NCBI GenBank assembly: GCA_963082975.1
Contig: OY720344.1
Coordinates: 15,487,580-15,551,579 of the forward strand
Origin: Labia minor
Taxonomy: Eukaryota > Arthropoda > Insecta > Dermaptera > Spongiphoridae
Direction of reading: 5' to 3'
Length of the DNA stretch: 64,000 nt
A program made the position numbers and the translations under genes. A model generated the notes under the pieces. That model saw only the letters and a program-made list of their open reading frames with translations. It did not search any database and was not told the DNA's origin. Of this stretch, positions 1 to 10,757 are shown piece by piece (position 1 is the first letter of the stretch; each line of letters starts with the position of its first letter).

Positions 1-335
1 TATTTAGTACTACTATTTGTTTTATTATTTGATCCCTATGAATTATGAAATACTATATGATTTGGATTATTTTTCTTCGACGATATAAAGTAGAAAACAT
101 TTATCTCTAAAAATTTTGACCCTAATTTCGAAATGAACTTATCCAAATTGAAATTGATGAAAAATGATCTTTATTTCACAATATTCTTAAAATATTATCC
201 ATAAAACAAGAACTTAGAAATAATATAAATTTTAATAACATTATACACAAATTTTCTATAATGAAAAATGTTTATTTTTGTATTTCATTTAGTTTGTTTA
301 AAAGTTTACACTGTAAATTAACTTTGATCACTTTA
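1..335. other. AT-rich sequence, nothing recognised
   Basis: Low-complexity A/T-rich DNA without a credible reading frame, repeat terminus or structured element that I could identify. Confidence 0.6.
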
Positions 336-340
336 AAAAA

Positions 341-397
341 AAACTCTGACTTTTGTACATCCTAAGCAAGGACAACGCTTATCAAGTCAATGAAAAA
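341..397 (-). repeat. SINE family C, 3' fragment
   Basis: A minus-strand remnant of the family C SINE. It keeps only the 3' tail segment (A run, then CTCTGACTTTTGTACATCC, then the CAACGCTTATCAAGTC block) that is also found at 604, 2401, 51789 and 54072. The promoter-bearing half is absent. Confidence 0.6.
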
Positions 398-470
398 AAA
401 AATATTGGATTAGCAAATGATACTTAAGAGTTAAATATTTTTAATGTATATATGTTTTGAAAATACATAA

Positions 471-474
<4 letters not shown>

Positions 475-502
<28 letters not shown>
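475..502. repeat. (AT)n microsatellite
   Basis: An uninterrupted alternating AT tract. Similar tracts occur at 10320, 26345, 33121 and 41012. Confidence 0.9.
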
Positions 503-603
503 TTAGAACTAGTAGTCTTTGAAAATTTAAAAATTATTAATTAATTTCAAAATGATATAGGATATATATATATATATGTTATACACAAGTTAATGCACAA
601 ACA

Positions 604-873
604 CTTCTGACTTTTGTACGTCGTAGACAACGCCTATCAAGTCGGTTATATTAATTAGGTGTTCTTTGATCAATAGAACGGGTCCTATCAACCTTTACCT
701 TAATTTTCCTGATCAGAGGCGCTATCAAGTTTCTTTCCCAATGTTGATCCTGGAGGCTGGGTTGACTTCGTCCCATAGACCCCAGCTAGAGAAATTCCCT
801 TGCCAGGTCCGGGACTTGAAACCGGGACCACGAGAATGCGAGTCAGCTACACTAACCTCTTACCCTGTGGCGC
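604..873 (-). repeat. SINE family C, near full length
   Basis: A tRNA-derived SINE read on the minus strand. It begins at the GGCGCC end, has a B-box-like block (minus strand of CCGGGACTTGAAACCGGGA near 808-826), and runs through the conserved body to the CTCTGAC-type tail near 605. Compared with the copy at 54070, most of the length is present but diverged. A second, shorter piece of the same family follows at 933-1022 in the same orientation. Confidence 0.7.
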
Positions 874-932
874 CTTTATGCACAAACACTTATTTAATAT
901 TATATTCTCTTTTTGAAATTTTATTGATATTA

Positions 933-1022
933 AACAAGACAACGCTTATCAAGTCGGCTATATCAATTAGGTGTCCTATGATCAATGCGAGCCAACAATG
1001 TTGATTCCTACCCTGGGGCGCC
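933..1022 (-). repeat. SINE family C, internally deleted fragment
   Basis: The body block (CAACGCTTATCAAGTCGG, then GGTGTCCTATGATCA) joins directly to a short piece ending GGGGCGCC, so the middle third is missing. It lies just downstream of the copy at 604-873. Confidence 0.6.
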
Positions 1023-1400
1023 TTCATCATTTATTTAAATCAGAGTAAATTCTAGAATTTTAAGATCATTAAATGAGACACTCACAATTTATAAATGTTT
1101 TAACAGTCGAATCAAATATAAATATGTATAAAATAAAAAAAAAGTTTATAGTCTATACATCCATCAAGATTGATCAATGAAAATAGTTGAATACTTTTGC
1201 AACAATTCAGTATATTTTGAATTTATTTATATATAATCTTCTAATTAATTAGAATTAATCAAATAAAATTTGAAATTGTTATTTATATCCTAATAAATTA
1301 CAATTTTCTTTACCATTAATTTTCTAAATGTCTATTAAAATAAATTTCTTGTAACACCAAATAGAAAATAAAATTATAAACTAAAAGTAAATACTTTTTG
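1023..1400. other. AT-rich sequence, nothing recognised
   Basis: A/T-rich DNA with no convincing gene, repeat end or fold that I could see. Confidence 0.5.
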
Positions 1401-1730
1401 TTTTGAAATGCCGTAATTTGGTGTTAATGAAAGGACAAAATGCTTTTTGCTCTCCTCTATATAATCAAGCTATAAACTATTTATTTATCCACAAGAGGAA
1501 TTTATCGTACGTAATAGAACGAACTCTCTTTTCTCCTCTCAACTTTTCGCAACAGAACAAATTTAGTGCTCAACTTTTATCGATATCATTAAATAACAGA
1601 CATACTGCACTGGCACCCTACTCTTTAATACTTGGCTTATAAGCCAAGTTAGAAACACTCAATGGACGCTATTTATTTACCAAGATAAATGCCTTCGAAA
1701 TACATCGAATTCTTTTTCAAACCTTTGAAG
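1400..1730. other. Compositionally balanced single-copy island with a perfect palindrome
   Basis: About 330 bp of markedly higher sequence complexity than its surroundings, not repeated elsewhere in the window. It contains the perfect 20-bp palindrome ACTTGGCTTATAAGCCAAGT at 1630-1649. The plus frame 1403-1642 has no recognisable domain and I do not take it as a gene. Regulatory DNA is the most economical guess, but nothing proves it. Confidence 0.3.
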
Positions 1731-1739
1731 AATGTCTAT

Positions 1740-2279
1740 TTATATAGATATATATATTATATATATATTAACGTTGATTAAATATATATATTAAAAGTTT
1801 TCTCTATTCCAATAGCAAACAAAGAAAATGTTCTATAAAACACTTAAAATTAATTGAAAGCGATTGTTTTCTTTGAAAACTATTAGAAGGCAAAAATAAA
1901 ATGAAAAACTTTATTATAAGAATTTATAAAAATAGATTTAACCACTAATATTATATCTTGGATAAGTTCAATTTATATTATAATTTATAATACTTTGTGT
2001 GACTATGTATTAAAAGTTCTTTTATCTTCTTATAATTAAACTTTAAGTATTAAATAAATACTTCTGATACTTGACATCACACTACTTTCATTTAATGTAC
2101 AAAATTTGTTAATTAAGAACATATTAAAATAGGATTACAAGTTAATTTATACTAATTTACAAATATTATAAAAAAAAATTAATTTAAATTAAATTAAATA
2201 TTAATTAATTAATATTTTCTTATTTAAAATATAGTTAGTAATATTTTTAAATTTTTTTTTAAATTTATAAGATCTATAA
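1740..2279. other. AT-rich sequence, nothing recognised
   Basis: Homopolymer and TAAT-type low-complexity sequence. No coding or repeat terminus identified. Confidence 0.5.
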
Positions 2280-2282
2280 ATA

Positions 2283-2355
2283 GGGTGACCATATTTCGAA
2301 GACACCAAACTGAGGGACATTTGTAAAAAAATTTCCCTTTTTTTTTTTTTTTTTA
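2283..2355 (-). mobile_element. hAT-type MITE family E, terminal fragment
   Basis: Starts with TAGGGTGACCATATTTCGAA followed by ACACCAAACTGAGGGAC. This matches, in reverse complement, the right end of the complete copy at 40196-40387. The other terminus is lost in a T run, so this is a fragment. Confidence 0.55.
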
Positions 2356-2390
2356 AGAGCCATATTGAATGAAAAATCGATAATAAGAGT

Positions 2391-2638
2391 CAAAAAAAAC
2401 CTCTGACTTTGTACGTCCTACGCAAGACAACGCCTATCAAGTCGGTTATATCAATGAGGTGTCCTATGATCAGTAGAACGGGTCCTTTCAACCTTTACCT
2501 TGATTTTCTTGATCGGAGGCGCTATCAAGTTTTCCAATTTTGATCCCGGGGCTGGGTTGACTCGGCCCATAGACCCAGAGCACAGGACTTGTCTTGAGAA
2601 TATAAGCCAGCTACAATAACCTCTCACCCTGTGGCGCC
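2391..2638 (-). repeat. SINE family C copy
   Basis: Minus-strand copy starting at GGCGCC (2633-2637) and ending in the CTCTGAC/T-run tail (A run on plus at 2392-2399). The tRNA-like head is partly eroded: the B-box region is reduced. Body blocks GGTGTCCTATGATCAGTAGA and GATCGGAGGCGCTATCAAG are intact. Confidence 0.7.
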
Positions 2639-2639
2639 C

Positions 2640-3325
2640 TACAAACAGATATTACAAACGAAAGTAAAAATAATATTGTTAACATTGATAAAATTATCTA
2701 AACTGTAATAATCATTGTATATACAATTCATAAATTAGTATTTTTAATGTTTAAATAATATATAATTAATAATTTTTAATTAATTAATGAACTTCAATTT
2801 TCAACTAGGCACTTTGTTTTAATTTTCTTTTACTACTGAATTTTTATTTGAATGAAATTAAATTGAACACCTGACGCGTTTTTTAATGCGCATTGACTTT
2901 TTTCGTTGAATTCACTTCATATAAATGAAATGAAATTCAATGACTCATTAAAAATTTATTTAAATAAAACACATAATTTTATTAGATTCTTATTTTTTTT
3001 TATAGTACATATAGAAATAGTGAACATTTTAATAAACTTTTTATATCACATATATATTTTTTTTTTTATAATGAACCCTAATATTTTGTTTGATATTCCA
3101 ATAATGGGGATTAATAACTTGAAATATATAATAATTTTTCAAAAAGTTTTACCTTAGTCCATATTTTACAAAATAAAAAATATATGCATGTATTTTTACA
3201 TAAGCAAATATTAAAAACAAATTTTTAGCTAAATTCGTTAGATTTTCAGGTCGTAGATATGAAAATAATTGACAATATATATTTAATACATATATATTTT
3301 TTAAATCTAAAGTAACTATGTGTCT
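2640..3325. other. AT-rich sequence, nothing recognised
   Basis: Mostly A/T homopolymers. The frame at 2906-3157 translates to a low-complexity, aromatic-rich string typical of translated AT-rich DNA and has no coding support. Confidence 0.5.
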
Positions 3326-3527
3326 TGAATTTTGAATAATGCCCGAGAACCAAATTTCATTATTCTAGCTCAAATCGTTTTTGCGTAATCTTGTCTACAT
3401 ACACACGGACATTTTTCTCAACCTTAATGAAAATGACCCGGGACCTTCAAAATGTATAAAAACATCAAAATCTCGAAATCGAGAGTTTTCATAATCGCAA
3501 TACTATCTCTGACGAGATAGTAAAAAT
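3326..3527 (-). mobile_element. Family B (HINE-like) element, 5'-end fragment
   Basis: The last 200 bp match family B in reverse orientation: AATAATGCCCGAGAACCAAA, GTTTTTGCGTAATCTTG, the CATACACACGGACATTTTTC block and the terminal hairpin region (ACTATCTC..GAGATAGT, then AAAAA). The hairpin-bearing 3' half is missing. It is more diverged than the other copies. Confidence 0.7.
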
Positions 3528-3945
3528 AATATCAACTTTGATAATTTTTTCACCTGGCCAACTTAAATATTTAACAAATTACATGCAAATAAATTTATGG
3601 AATATGGATTGTCACTTTTTTAATTAATAAAACTTTCAAATTTTTTTTAAAGTTTGATTTCTATGAAGATACAGTATCAATTGTTATTTTATTAAAAAAA
3701 AAATATTTATTCTATATTTACTATAAACAACTAACAAAATTTATACCTCAAAGAATCATTTATGATTGATATAGACTTGTTCACGCGGACGTGAACTTAA
3801 AAATTAAATAAATAAATAAATAATTATTTTTGCTATAACTTCGCAACCGACATGGTATGTTGGTAGTGTTGAGATCTCACTTAAGGAATTTTCAATTTTC
3901 TTCAGTTGGTAAGACCTTCCACCTTTTTGGGACCTTCATATATAG

Positions 3946-4505
3946 CAGCGGTAGGGGAAATTTTTTAATCATTGCCCCAAAATATTTTTATGTAAGTTGA
4001 TATTACCCAGGGCCGCGACGTGGGTGCAAAGCGCCCGTGTGCAAATTTTTAAAAAGCGCCCCCTTTATCAATAGAACAATAAAAGCTTACCACTTAATTG
4101 CTATTGGCACTAATTTACACTTTTACGCACAATGCTCTAATTCACAGTTTGAATATTTCTAAATAAATTAATAAATTTAAAAATATAGTCAGAATACATA
4201 AAATAAAAAAGAATGGTCAGTTTGGCGCCCCCTACACCAGGCGCCCGTGGGCAGCGCCCACCTTGCACACGTGCACGCCGCGGCCCTGATATTACCCAAT
4301 GGTCACGAGCAAAAAAAAAACGAAATCGCCTCTTTTTAGCATCTTTCCTATTATAGCCTCCCATGATAATTTTGAAAAGAAAACAATAACTAAAAATTTA
4401 ATTTGTAAAAATACTAAAATAAAATAGCAAAATATATACTTTTTAATAGCAAAAGTTTCATTTTTACCCCATTTGGGGTAATTTACCCCAGTTCCCCGAC
4501 CGCTG
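3946..4505. mobile_element. hAT-type MITE family F, host of a nested MITE
   Basis: Termini are CAGCGGTAGGGG and CCCCGACCGCTG, giving an imperfect terminal inverted repeat. The element is flanked by an exact 8-bp duplication ATATATAG at 3938-3945 and 4506-4513, the length typical of hAT transposition. It encodes no transposase. Removing the nested insert at 4008-4288 leaves about 270 bp that align closely with the copy at 55226-55520. Confidence 0.85.
4008..4288. mobile_element. hAT-type MITE nested in family F
   Basis: A 281-bp insert with perfect 10-bp inverted termini CAGGGCCGCG / CGCGGCCCTG and further inverted similarity inward (GCGCCCGTG blocks). The exact 8-bp duplication ATATTACC lies at 4000-4007 and 4289-4296. 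The uninterrupted sister at 55226 carries the single ATATTACC site, so the insertion polarity is clear. The minus frame at 4137-4364 crosses the junction and is not a gene. Confidence 0.88.
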
Positions 4506-4513
4506 ATATATAG

Positions 4514-5510
4514 CTTACATCTTGTATGTAGATTGAAGAAATCTTGTTAGAGTACACAGTCCACCTTTATGTATAGGAAAAGCAACCATTAAAACTTTAA
4601 TAAAATTATTTTAATTTTATTAATAATTTGTTTAATCCTTAGAACTCTTTCTTTTTGATTGTTTAAAATATATGTTATTATCAATTTTATATTGTAATTC
4701 ATTAATCTATTTCAATTTAATATTTTTAAATTTTATATATTATTTTAAAATTTGTATTTTTTAATTTTATTCAATTTTTAATTATAGTTTAAATCTATTA
4801 TAAACTTTGATAGGTTTTGTATTTAAACTTTGGTTTTATTTTTAATATTTTCTGCGATCTTACTCATTTAAATATTTTTCTTTGCACTTTGTTAATATTA
4901 TATGCTTTGACTTTTCTTTCAATCTGTAATTTTAATAATTTGTAATATTATTTTAATCTAACCATTTAAATATTTCTCATTCTGAAAACATGTAATTATT
5001 TTAAGAACTGAATTTCATATTAGTTTAATTATTGATATATTATATTTATATTTCATATATATTAAATTTATTTGGATAATTAAAATTGTTTCGAGATCCT
5101 AACTTCTCTAAATCAATCTTTATTTGTTTTATTTAATTAACAACTATTGCGTATCAGACTAATGATCCAACGAACTGCTTTCTTCAAGATTATTCAAAAA
5201 GTTCCTAATCAATTTAAATTACACGTGAATTATTTGTTTTTGTATTTCGAATTACATTCGATTCCTTGCTTATACAAGACTTTATTCATACTATAGTTTT
5301 ATATTCATAAATAGTTTAATATCCACTATTAGTTCATATATAATTTGAAAACTCAAAATAGACAAATATATGTTAAAATAATCTTTATACCGTTATTTAA
5401 CAATTTTACATATTTAAAATTTTTAATAATAAAAAAGTAATTAAAATTGAGGATAATTGTATCTGATCGAAATGTTGCAAGTTCCTAGATCATTATAAAT
5501 ATTTTTGCAT
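4514..5510. other. AT-rich sequence, nothing recognised
   Basis: About 1 kb of low-complexity A/T-rich DNA. No genes, TIRs or structured blocks identified. Confidence 0.5.
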
Positions 5511-6102
5511 TTTTACTATCTCGTAAGAGATAGTATTGCGATCACGAAAATTTTCAATGTTGAGATTTTGATGTTTTTATACGTTTTGAAGGTTCCTGAA
5601 TCATTTTCACTAAGGTTGAGAAAAATGTCTGTGTGTGTGTGTATGTATGTAACCAAGATTACGCCTAAACGGTTTGTGCTAGAATGATGAAATTTGGTAC
5701 ATAGGTATTATTCAAAATTCATAGTTTTCTATCAACTTTTGAGAAATGTAGCTCAACCGGAAGAGGGTCATTACCTACAACGTTTTGATTTTTTTTCTTC
5801 TAAAGTGACCTTAAAAATAAACATATATGTTTGATAATTTTTCACATGATTAATAATTGTATAAAACTGCTACATCTAGAATTTCAGCTTGATTTATTTG
5901 CTGAAAGTACCAGAATTAATTTTTTAACACTGTAAATCTCACGCGCCAACACGTGACGTGGTGCCATCAACAAAGAGCCAAACATGCCCTGGTTTAATAA
6001 ATATTATTTATTAATTTTAATTTATAATTTAATTAATTTAAATTAATATATGTTATTTAATTCAATTCAAATTTGCGAGATAGTCGAGTGGAGACACTCC
6101 AC
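5511..6102 (+). mobile_element. Family B (HINE-like) element, full length
   Basis: Begins after a T run with the hairpin ACTATCTCGTAAGAGATAGT, continues with ATTGCGATCACGAAAATTTT, carries a (GT)n tract at about 5629-5645, and ends with GCGAGATAGTCGAGTGG followed by the terminal hairpin TGGAGACACTCCA. The 9-mer ACTATCTCG near the start and its complement CGAGATAGT near the end form a subterminal inverted repeat. No target duplication is visible. The frame at 5505-5687 recurs in other copies because the DNA is repeated; it matches no transposase. Confidence 0.8.
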
Positions 6103-6149
6103 CTTTTTTTAAAATCAAATGGCAATGAGATTTCTTTGATTCTTACAAG

Positions 6150-6560
6150 ATCTTAGTTACTTCTCATATATGTGGTTAAAAGTTGCTTGCTGCTTCCCTA
6201 AACAAGTTACCACGCCAATGCAATGTTGCGTAATTACTCCCCTGGCTTGGACCAGTTCTATTGAGTTTCCACTTCCTAAGTAACATTTAATTCACACAAT
6301 CTTGTTCTCTGACTTTCACTCACTCGGCTTAAAACAAATTGATGACGTTGGTGAACGAACTGCCAACTTAACATCAACTTCACTTACTCCAAGGACTACG
6401 GCTTGGCCGTACCTCTACACTCCAATTGGGTGCTTGTAGAGTGTTAAAGGGTTTTAAGGACATTCGTCACCCAACCAACAGGTTGCTGACAATAGAGTCC
6501 TTAAGCGAGAGAGAGAGAGAACGCGCCATGCATCGACTCCTCCTTTTACGCTCCTTTGAA
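6150..6560. other. Compositionally balanced single-copy island
   Basis: About 400 bp with CAATGCAATGTTGCG, several CTTAA and CACTT motifs, and a GA dinucleotide run at 6506-6520. It is not repeated in the window. The plus frame 6426-6728 lacks any recognisable domain and runs into plain AT sequence. A possible regulatory island. Confidence 0.25.
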
Positions 6561-6994
6561 TTGATTATTTTCAACGAGTTTTGTTCGAAACTTTTAGAGA
6601 AAGTATATATAAATAGAACATTTCATAATATCATTAGAAACATTGAAAGAAAAATTAATTTTACTTTACATATCCCTATGTTATGTTATAATTTAAAGAG
6701 ATTAAGAGTGCAAAATAGCAAATTTTAATTAACTATATTGTGATATCGGTTATGTGTTATATAATCCTTTGAATACTTCATTGTTAATTTCAATTATGAG
6801 AGATAGTAAAAGGGAATTAGAATATTACAAACTCTTAACAGATTTAATAGAACAATGAGTGTCCTGTAATTATTTCTTGGATTATTACTATTATTCACAA
6901 GAAACAAGAGTAGGACTCTCGGGATCTCATGAAGCAATGCTAGCAAAAGTTAAAATAAATGCTTTGGTTAAGATGAATTTAAACTTGTTTATAC
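6561..6994. other. AT-rich sequence, nothing recognised
   Basis: No credible feature seen. The reading frame at 6859-7101 runs into the family A element and is not coding. Confidence 0.45.
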
Positions 6995-7609
6995 TTTTTT
7001 ACCGACCGACGATAGTAAGGGAGGTATTGTTTTCACACCAAATTTTTTTTACATATCTCCACGAATCAGACATTTTCTTAACAGAAAAAAAGTATTTATA
7101 GCATGATGTCTGTCCGTCCGTCCGTCCGTCAGTATAGATGTGTTCAGCTTGAACGGCTCAACGGATTTTGATGAAATTTGGCATATTTACTTAATGCATC
7201 ATTATGATGAATTGATCAACTTTTGGTGCAAATCCGGAAACCGGAAGTAGTAGTATTAGCGATCGACGATAGGAAGGGAAGGGTTATTTTCACACCAAAT
7301 TTCACATGAGGAGATTTTTTACATGTCACCACGAATCATGCACTTTGTATTGGTTTTATCCTCAAAAATCATCTTAATTAGTTTTTTCTTAATTTAAAAT
7401 TATATGACGTCATTCAGCCATTCATGACGTCACAACCTGGTCTTACATATATATTATAAATAAAATAAAATTAAAAATATTTATTTTATATCCATATCTG
7501 TTTTTTATTACATTAATAGATATCTTAAAATTATTTGAAATTGTTTCTGTAGCTGGAAATTAATTTACTTCAAACTATCGGTCGGTTCGGACCTGCCACA
7601 GGTCAACTT
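6995..7609 (+). mobile_element. Family A (HINE-like) element, full length
   Basis: The start after a T run is ACCGACCGACGATAGTAAGG. The middle has a (GTCC)n microsatellite at 7111-7129 followed by GAACGGCTCAACGGATTTTG. The end is GGTCGGTTCGGACC plus the hairpin arms around CACAGGTC, then AACTTA. The start/end pair of ACCGACC-type blocks is a subterminal inverted repeat. No coding capacity. The loop side of the 3' hairpin has lost two bases (GGACCTGCCACAGG). Confidence 0.82.
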
Positions 7610-7727
7610 ATTAAGTTAAAATATTAAAATTTTCTTTTTTCAGCAGTAAGAATTAGAAATGAAATCAATTAATATTTTGTTAAAAATCGTGAATATTTAT
7701 TTTCATTCATAATAATTTAAAATAAAA

Positions 7728-8212
7728 AAGGCACAGACTGACCGACGATTTCAAATAAATTAATTTCCAAATAACATTACTATTACTATTAAAGTATCAA
7801 AAAAAAAATATATTTAAAACTTAATTAAAATGACTAAATTATATATTATTTTGGTTTTTAGTTTTAGTTTATATTATACTTAATTTTTAATTACTATTAT
7901 ATTTTAAGTGAAAAATTTCCGACAATGAATATAAAATTAATATTTTGTAAACTACCTCTTCCGGTTTCGGATTTACTCCAAAAGGTGATGAATAAAGCTA
8001 CTGATGTATTAAGTAAATATATCAAATTTTATCAAAATCCGTTGAGCCGTTCAAGTTATACACGTCTATAAGGACACACAATGGTTAGACGGACTAAAAA
8101 TACTTTTTTCTGTTAACAAAATGCATGATTCATGGAAATATGTAAAAATCCTCACATGTGAAAATTGGTGTGAAAACAATACCTTCCCTTCCTATCGTCG
8201 GTCGATAAAAAA
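7728..8212 (-). mobile_element. Family A element, divergent copy
   Basis: Plus-strand GACCGACGATTTCAAATAAA at about 7740 and TATCGTCGGTCGATAAAAA near 8194-8212 are the two ends of a reverse-oriented family A copy. The central 200 bp (about 7770-7960) differ from other copies and resemble instead a stretch near 51310-51400. The microsatellite is almost lost. Either an older subfamily or a recombinant. Confidence 0.6.
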
Positions 8213-8419
8213 ATCTCAATTAAAATTTAATTAAAATATTTTAAAATGTATATTTTCTTTTAAATGGAAATGAAAATTTTTTCAATAAATGAATATTTTT
8301 ATACATTTATAGCTTAAAAAAAATTAATTGTGTGTTTCCCCTCTAGAGTATTTAATATGAAACGTAGCCACAAATTATATTTTGGTAAAAAATGAGCCTT
8401 TTGAAAAATGTAATAATTC

Positions 8420-8720
8420 AAGTTTTACGAGGCGCACCTCTTCCCTCTTCTTGTAAATTAATTCTACAAAATACCAGGTCTACGAATTCTATAGAATCTT
8501 CTCGATTCTTACACCATGAATTGTTATTAAAAACAATATTTTTCTAATAATAATTAATCTTGGGGTTGAGGAAGCCGTCATGGGATCTAATATTTGATAA
8601 TTTATTTGCCTTCGTCGCAGGTGTTGGCTCCTTCAAATATTTTTCTTATATAGATAAGAAAACAGCTCCAACCTTCGGTATTCGATATCTCGTTTGTGCC
8701 TTGATTACTTTATATTCTTA
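8420..8720. other. Single-copy island with GATAAG motif
   Basis: More balanced sequence than its flanks, including AGGCGCACCTCTTCCC, CGTCGCAGGTGTTGGC and a TAGATAAGAAAACAGC stretch (GATA- and E-box-like words). No reading frame of note. A possible regulatory island, unproven. Confidence 0.2.
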
Positions 8721-8954
8721 AAAAATTATTACACATTTATTTATTTTTACGATAAAATATAAATAAATTATTAATTAAATCAGGTATTGATCATGTAAAA
8801 TTGATAAATGATTGAATTCAAATAAAAATAATATAATAAAAAAAACATATAAATTCATATAGGTAAATAATATTTTCAATAAAAAAAAAAAATAAAACAA
8901 GACGGCAATACTTAAAAAGTTTTTAGAACCAACATTGAGCGTGTGGACGAAAAC

Positions 8955-9142
8955 TAGGGTAACCAAACGTCCCGTTTTTAGGTGATCTTTCCCGACGTCC
9001 CGAAAAATGTATTCGGGAGAGCATATTGTCCCGTTTTTAAAATATAATTTTTTCAATTTGGTTCTAAAAAAAAGGTAAAATGTTTTCGGGACTATGGGCT
9101 TTTAAACATTTCGTACTTTTTTTCAAAATTTTTTCAAAAATT
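8955..9142 (+). mobile_element. hAT-type MITE family E, 3'-truncated
   Basis: TAGGGTAACCAAACGTCCCG, then the GTCCCG repeats and CATTTCGTACTTTTTTTC, match the left part of the complete element at 40196. The right terminus is missing: sequence passes directly into a family A element at about 9143. The minus frame 8775-9056 is an accidental frame across it. Confidence 0.7.
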
Positions 9143-9459
9143 TTTTGTGAAATTTGGTGCGAAAATAACATTTACCTTCCTATCGTCGATCGCTAATACT
9201 ACGGATTTGCACCAAAAGTTGATCAATTATTCATACTGATGCATTAAATAAATATACCAAATTTCATCAAAATCCGTTGAGCCGTTCAGGCTGTACACAT
9301 CTATACGGACGGACGGATGGAGGGACGGACAGACATAATGCTAAAAATACTTTTTTCTGTTAAGAAAATGCTTGATTCGTGGAGATATGTAAAAATCTCC
9401 ACATGTGAAATTTGGTGTGAAAACAATACCCCCCTTACTGTCGTCGGTCGGGGTAAAAA
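9143..9459 (-). mobile_element. Family A element, hairpin half missing
   Basis: A reverse-oriented copy that keeps the microsatellite ((GGAC)n with GGATGGAGG interruptions, about 9304-9331) and the ACCGACC end (GTCGTCGGTCGG at 9438-9450). The half with the terminal hairpin is replaced by the abutting family E MITE. Confidence 0.75.
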
Positions 9460-10757
9460 TTATAAAAAATATTAATAAAACCAATCCTTAGTGCATTTTA
9501 ACCCATTTTAGGTTGATTTTCCATTACTGGATCAAAAAGTGCCCCACTATTTCAACTTTCGATTTTCTTTTGACCAACTACTAGAACAAAAAATACGTTT
9601 TGAAAAAAATTAAAAAAGAATATTTAAATATAAATTAACTGAATGTTTGTGTTGTAGTGATAATTAAAAATAGTTGTACAATATGTTAGCACTTGTTTTG
9701 TTGTTATTCTCACTTTTATTATAGAATAATAGTGTTTTTTAATGAAAATTTCTTTTAACATGGTCCACGACTGGTATATTTACCTTATATAAAATAAATT
9801 AATAATATATTAACATTTGGCTCAATTGAATTTAATTATATCATTTTTGTTTTATATTTTGTTATTTTAATTACTTCTTTATATTTCACAAATGAAACTA
9901 TTTAAACAAAATAACTGATTTGAATTTGTATATAGAATTTCTCCCTCTCTTCGATATTGACAATCATAAGAGAAGGGTCTGGACATCCGCATTTTAGAAT
10001 AAATTGCTCATAAAATTTACCATTTTTTTCAATTAAGAAAATTCGTAATTATATTATTTAGATTTAATTTAAAAAAAAATGTGGAAAAAGTTATTTTTAA
10101 TTGTTTTCTCAATGAAATTTTAGAAGGGATTTAATTTATTAATTTGAATGATTTATCATTGTTTTTAATTTTAATTAAATTTTAATACAATTAAAATGAA
10201 TACTTATAGAAACTATTTAGGCAATTTATTCCAATTTATTATGATATAAAATCATATAATTTTCTTAATATATTTTTATTTTTAAACAAATTAGTTTTTA
10301 ACCTCATTTAGTACTCACAATATATATATATATACGGTATATACTGATATATGTTTTTGAACTTGAAAAATATCCACATGACTTTGAAAGGCGAATCAAA
10401 CTGTTTAAGTCTCATGAGGAAATTCAATTTATGTATTTTTTATTAATTAAGATAAATTAATAAATAGTATTTAGAAATATTAAAATCAAAATATTTATTC
10501 CAGGGTGGCTTAATTATTAGAATATATATTTATAGCATACTATATATTTTTTATATATAATAATCACTTAAAAACAATTTTCATTTTTTTAAATTGATAT
10601 TCATTTAAATAGATAAAATTAAAAAACATTAAATCTTAATTTCTATTAAAATATTAAATAAGTTTGACCTAATTTATGAAATAAATTAATATAATTATTT
10701 TTAGTATGATTTAAATATTTTAAATGATATTCAATTAATTAAAAACTTATAATAAAT
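9460..10757. other. AT-rich sequence, nothing recognised
   Basis: About 1.3 kb of A/T-rich DNA with one short TA microsatellite near 10320. No gene or repeat terminus identified. Confidence 0.5.

Noticed and set aside
5505-5687. Recurring peptide frame (MFLYVLKVPESFSLRLRKMS..) also at 14006, 37418, 43945 and 56765
   Set aside because: It recurs because family B DNA is repeated. It includes the (GT)n tract, is broken differently in each copy and matches no transposase.
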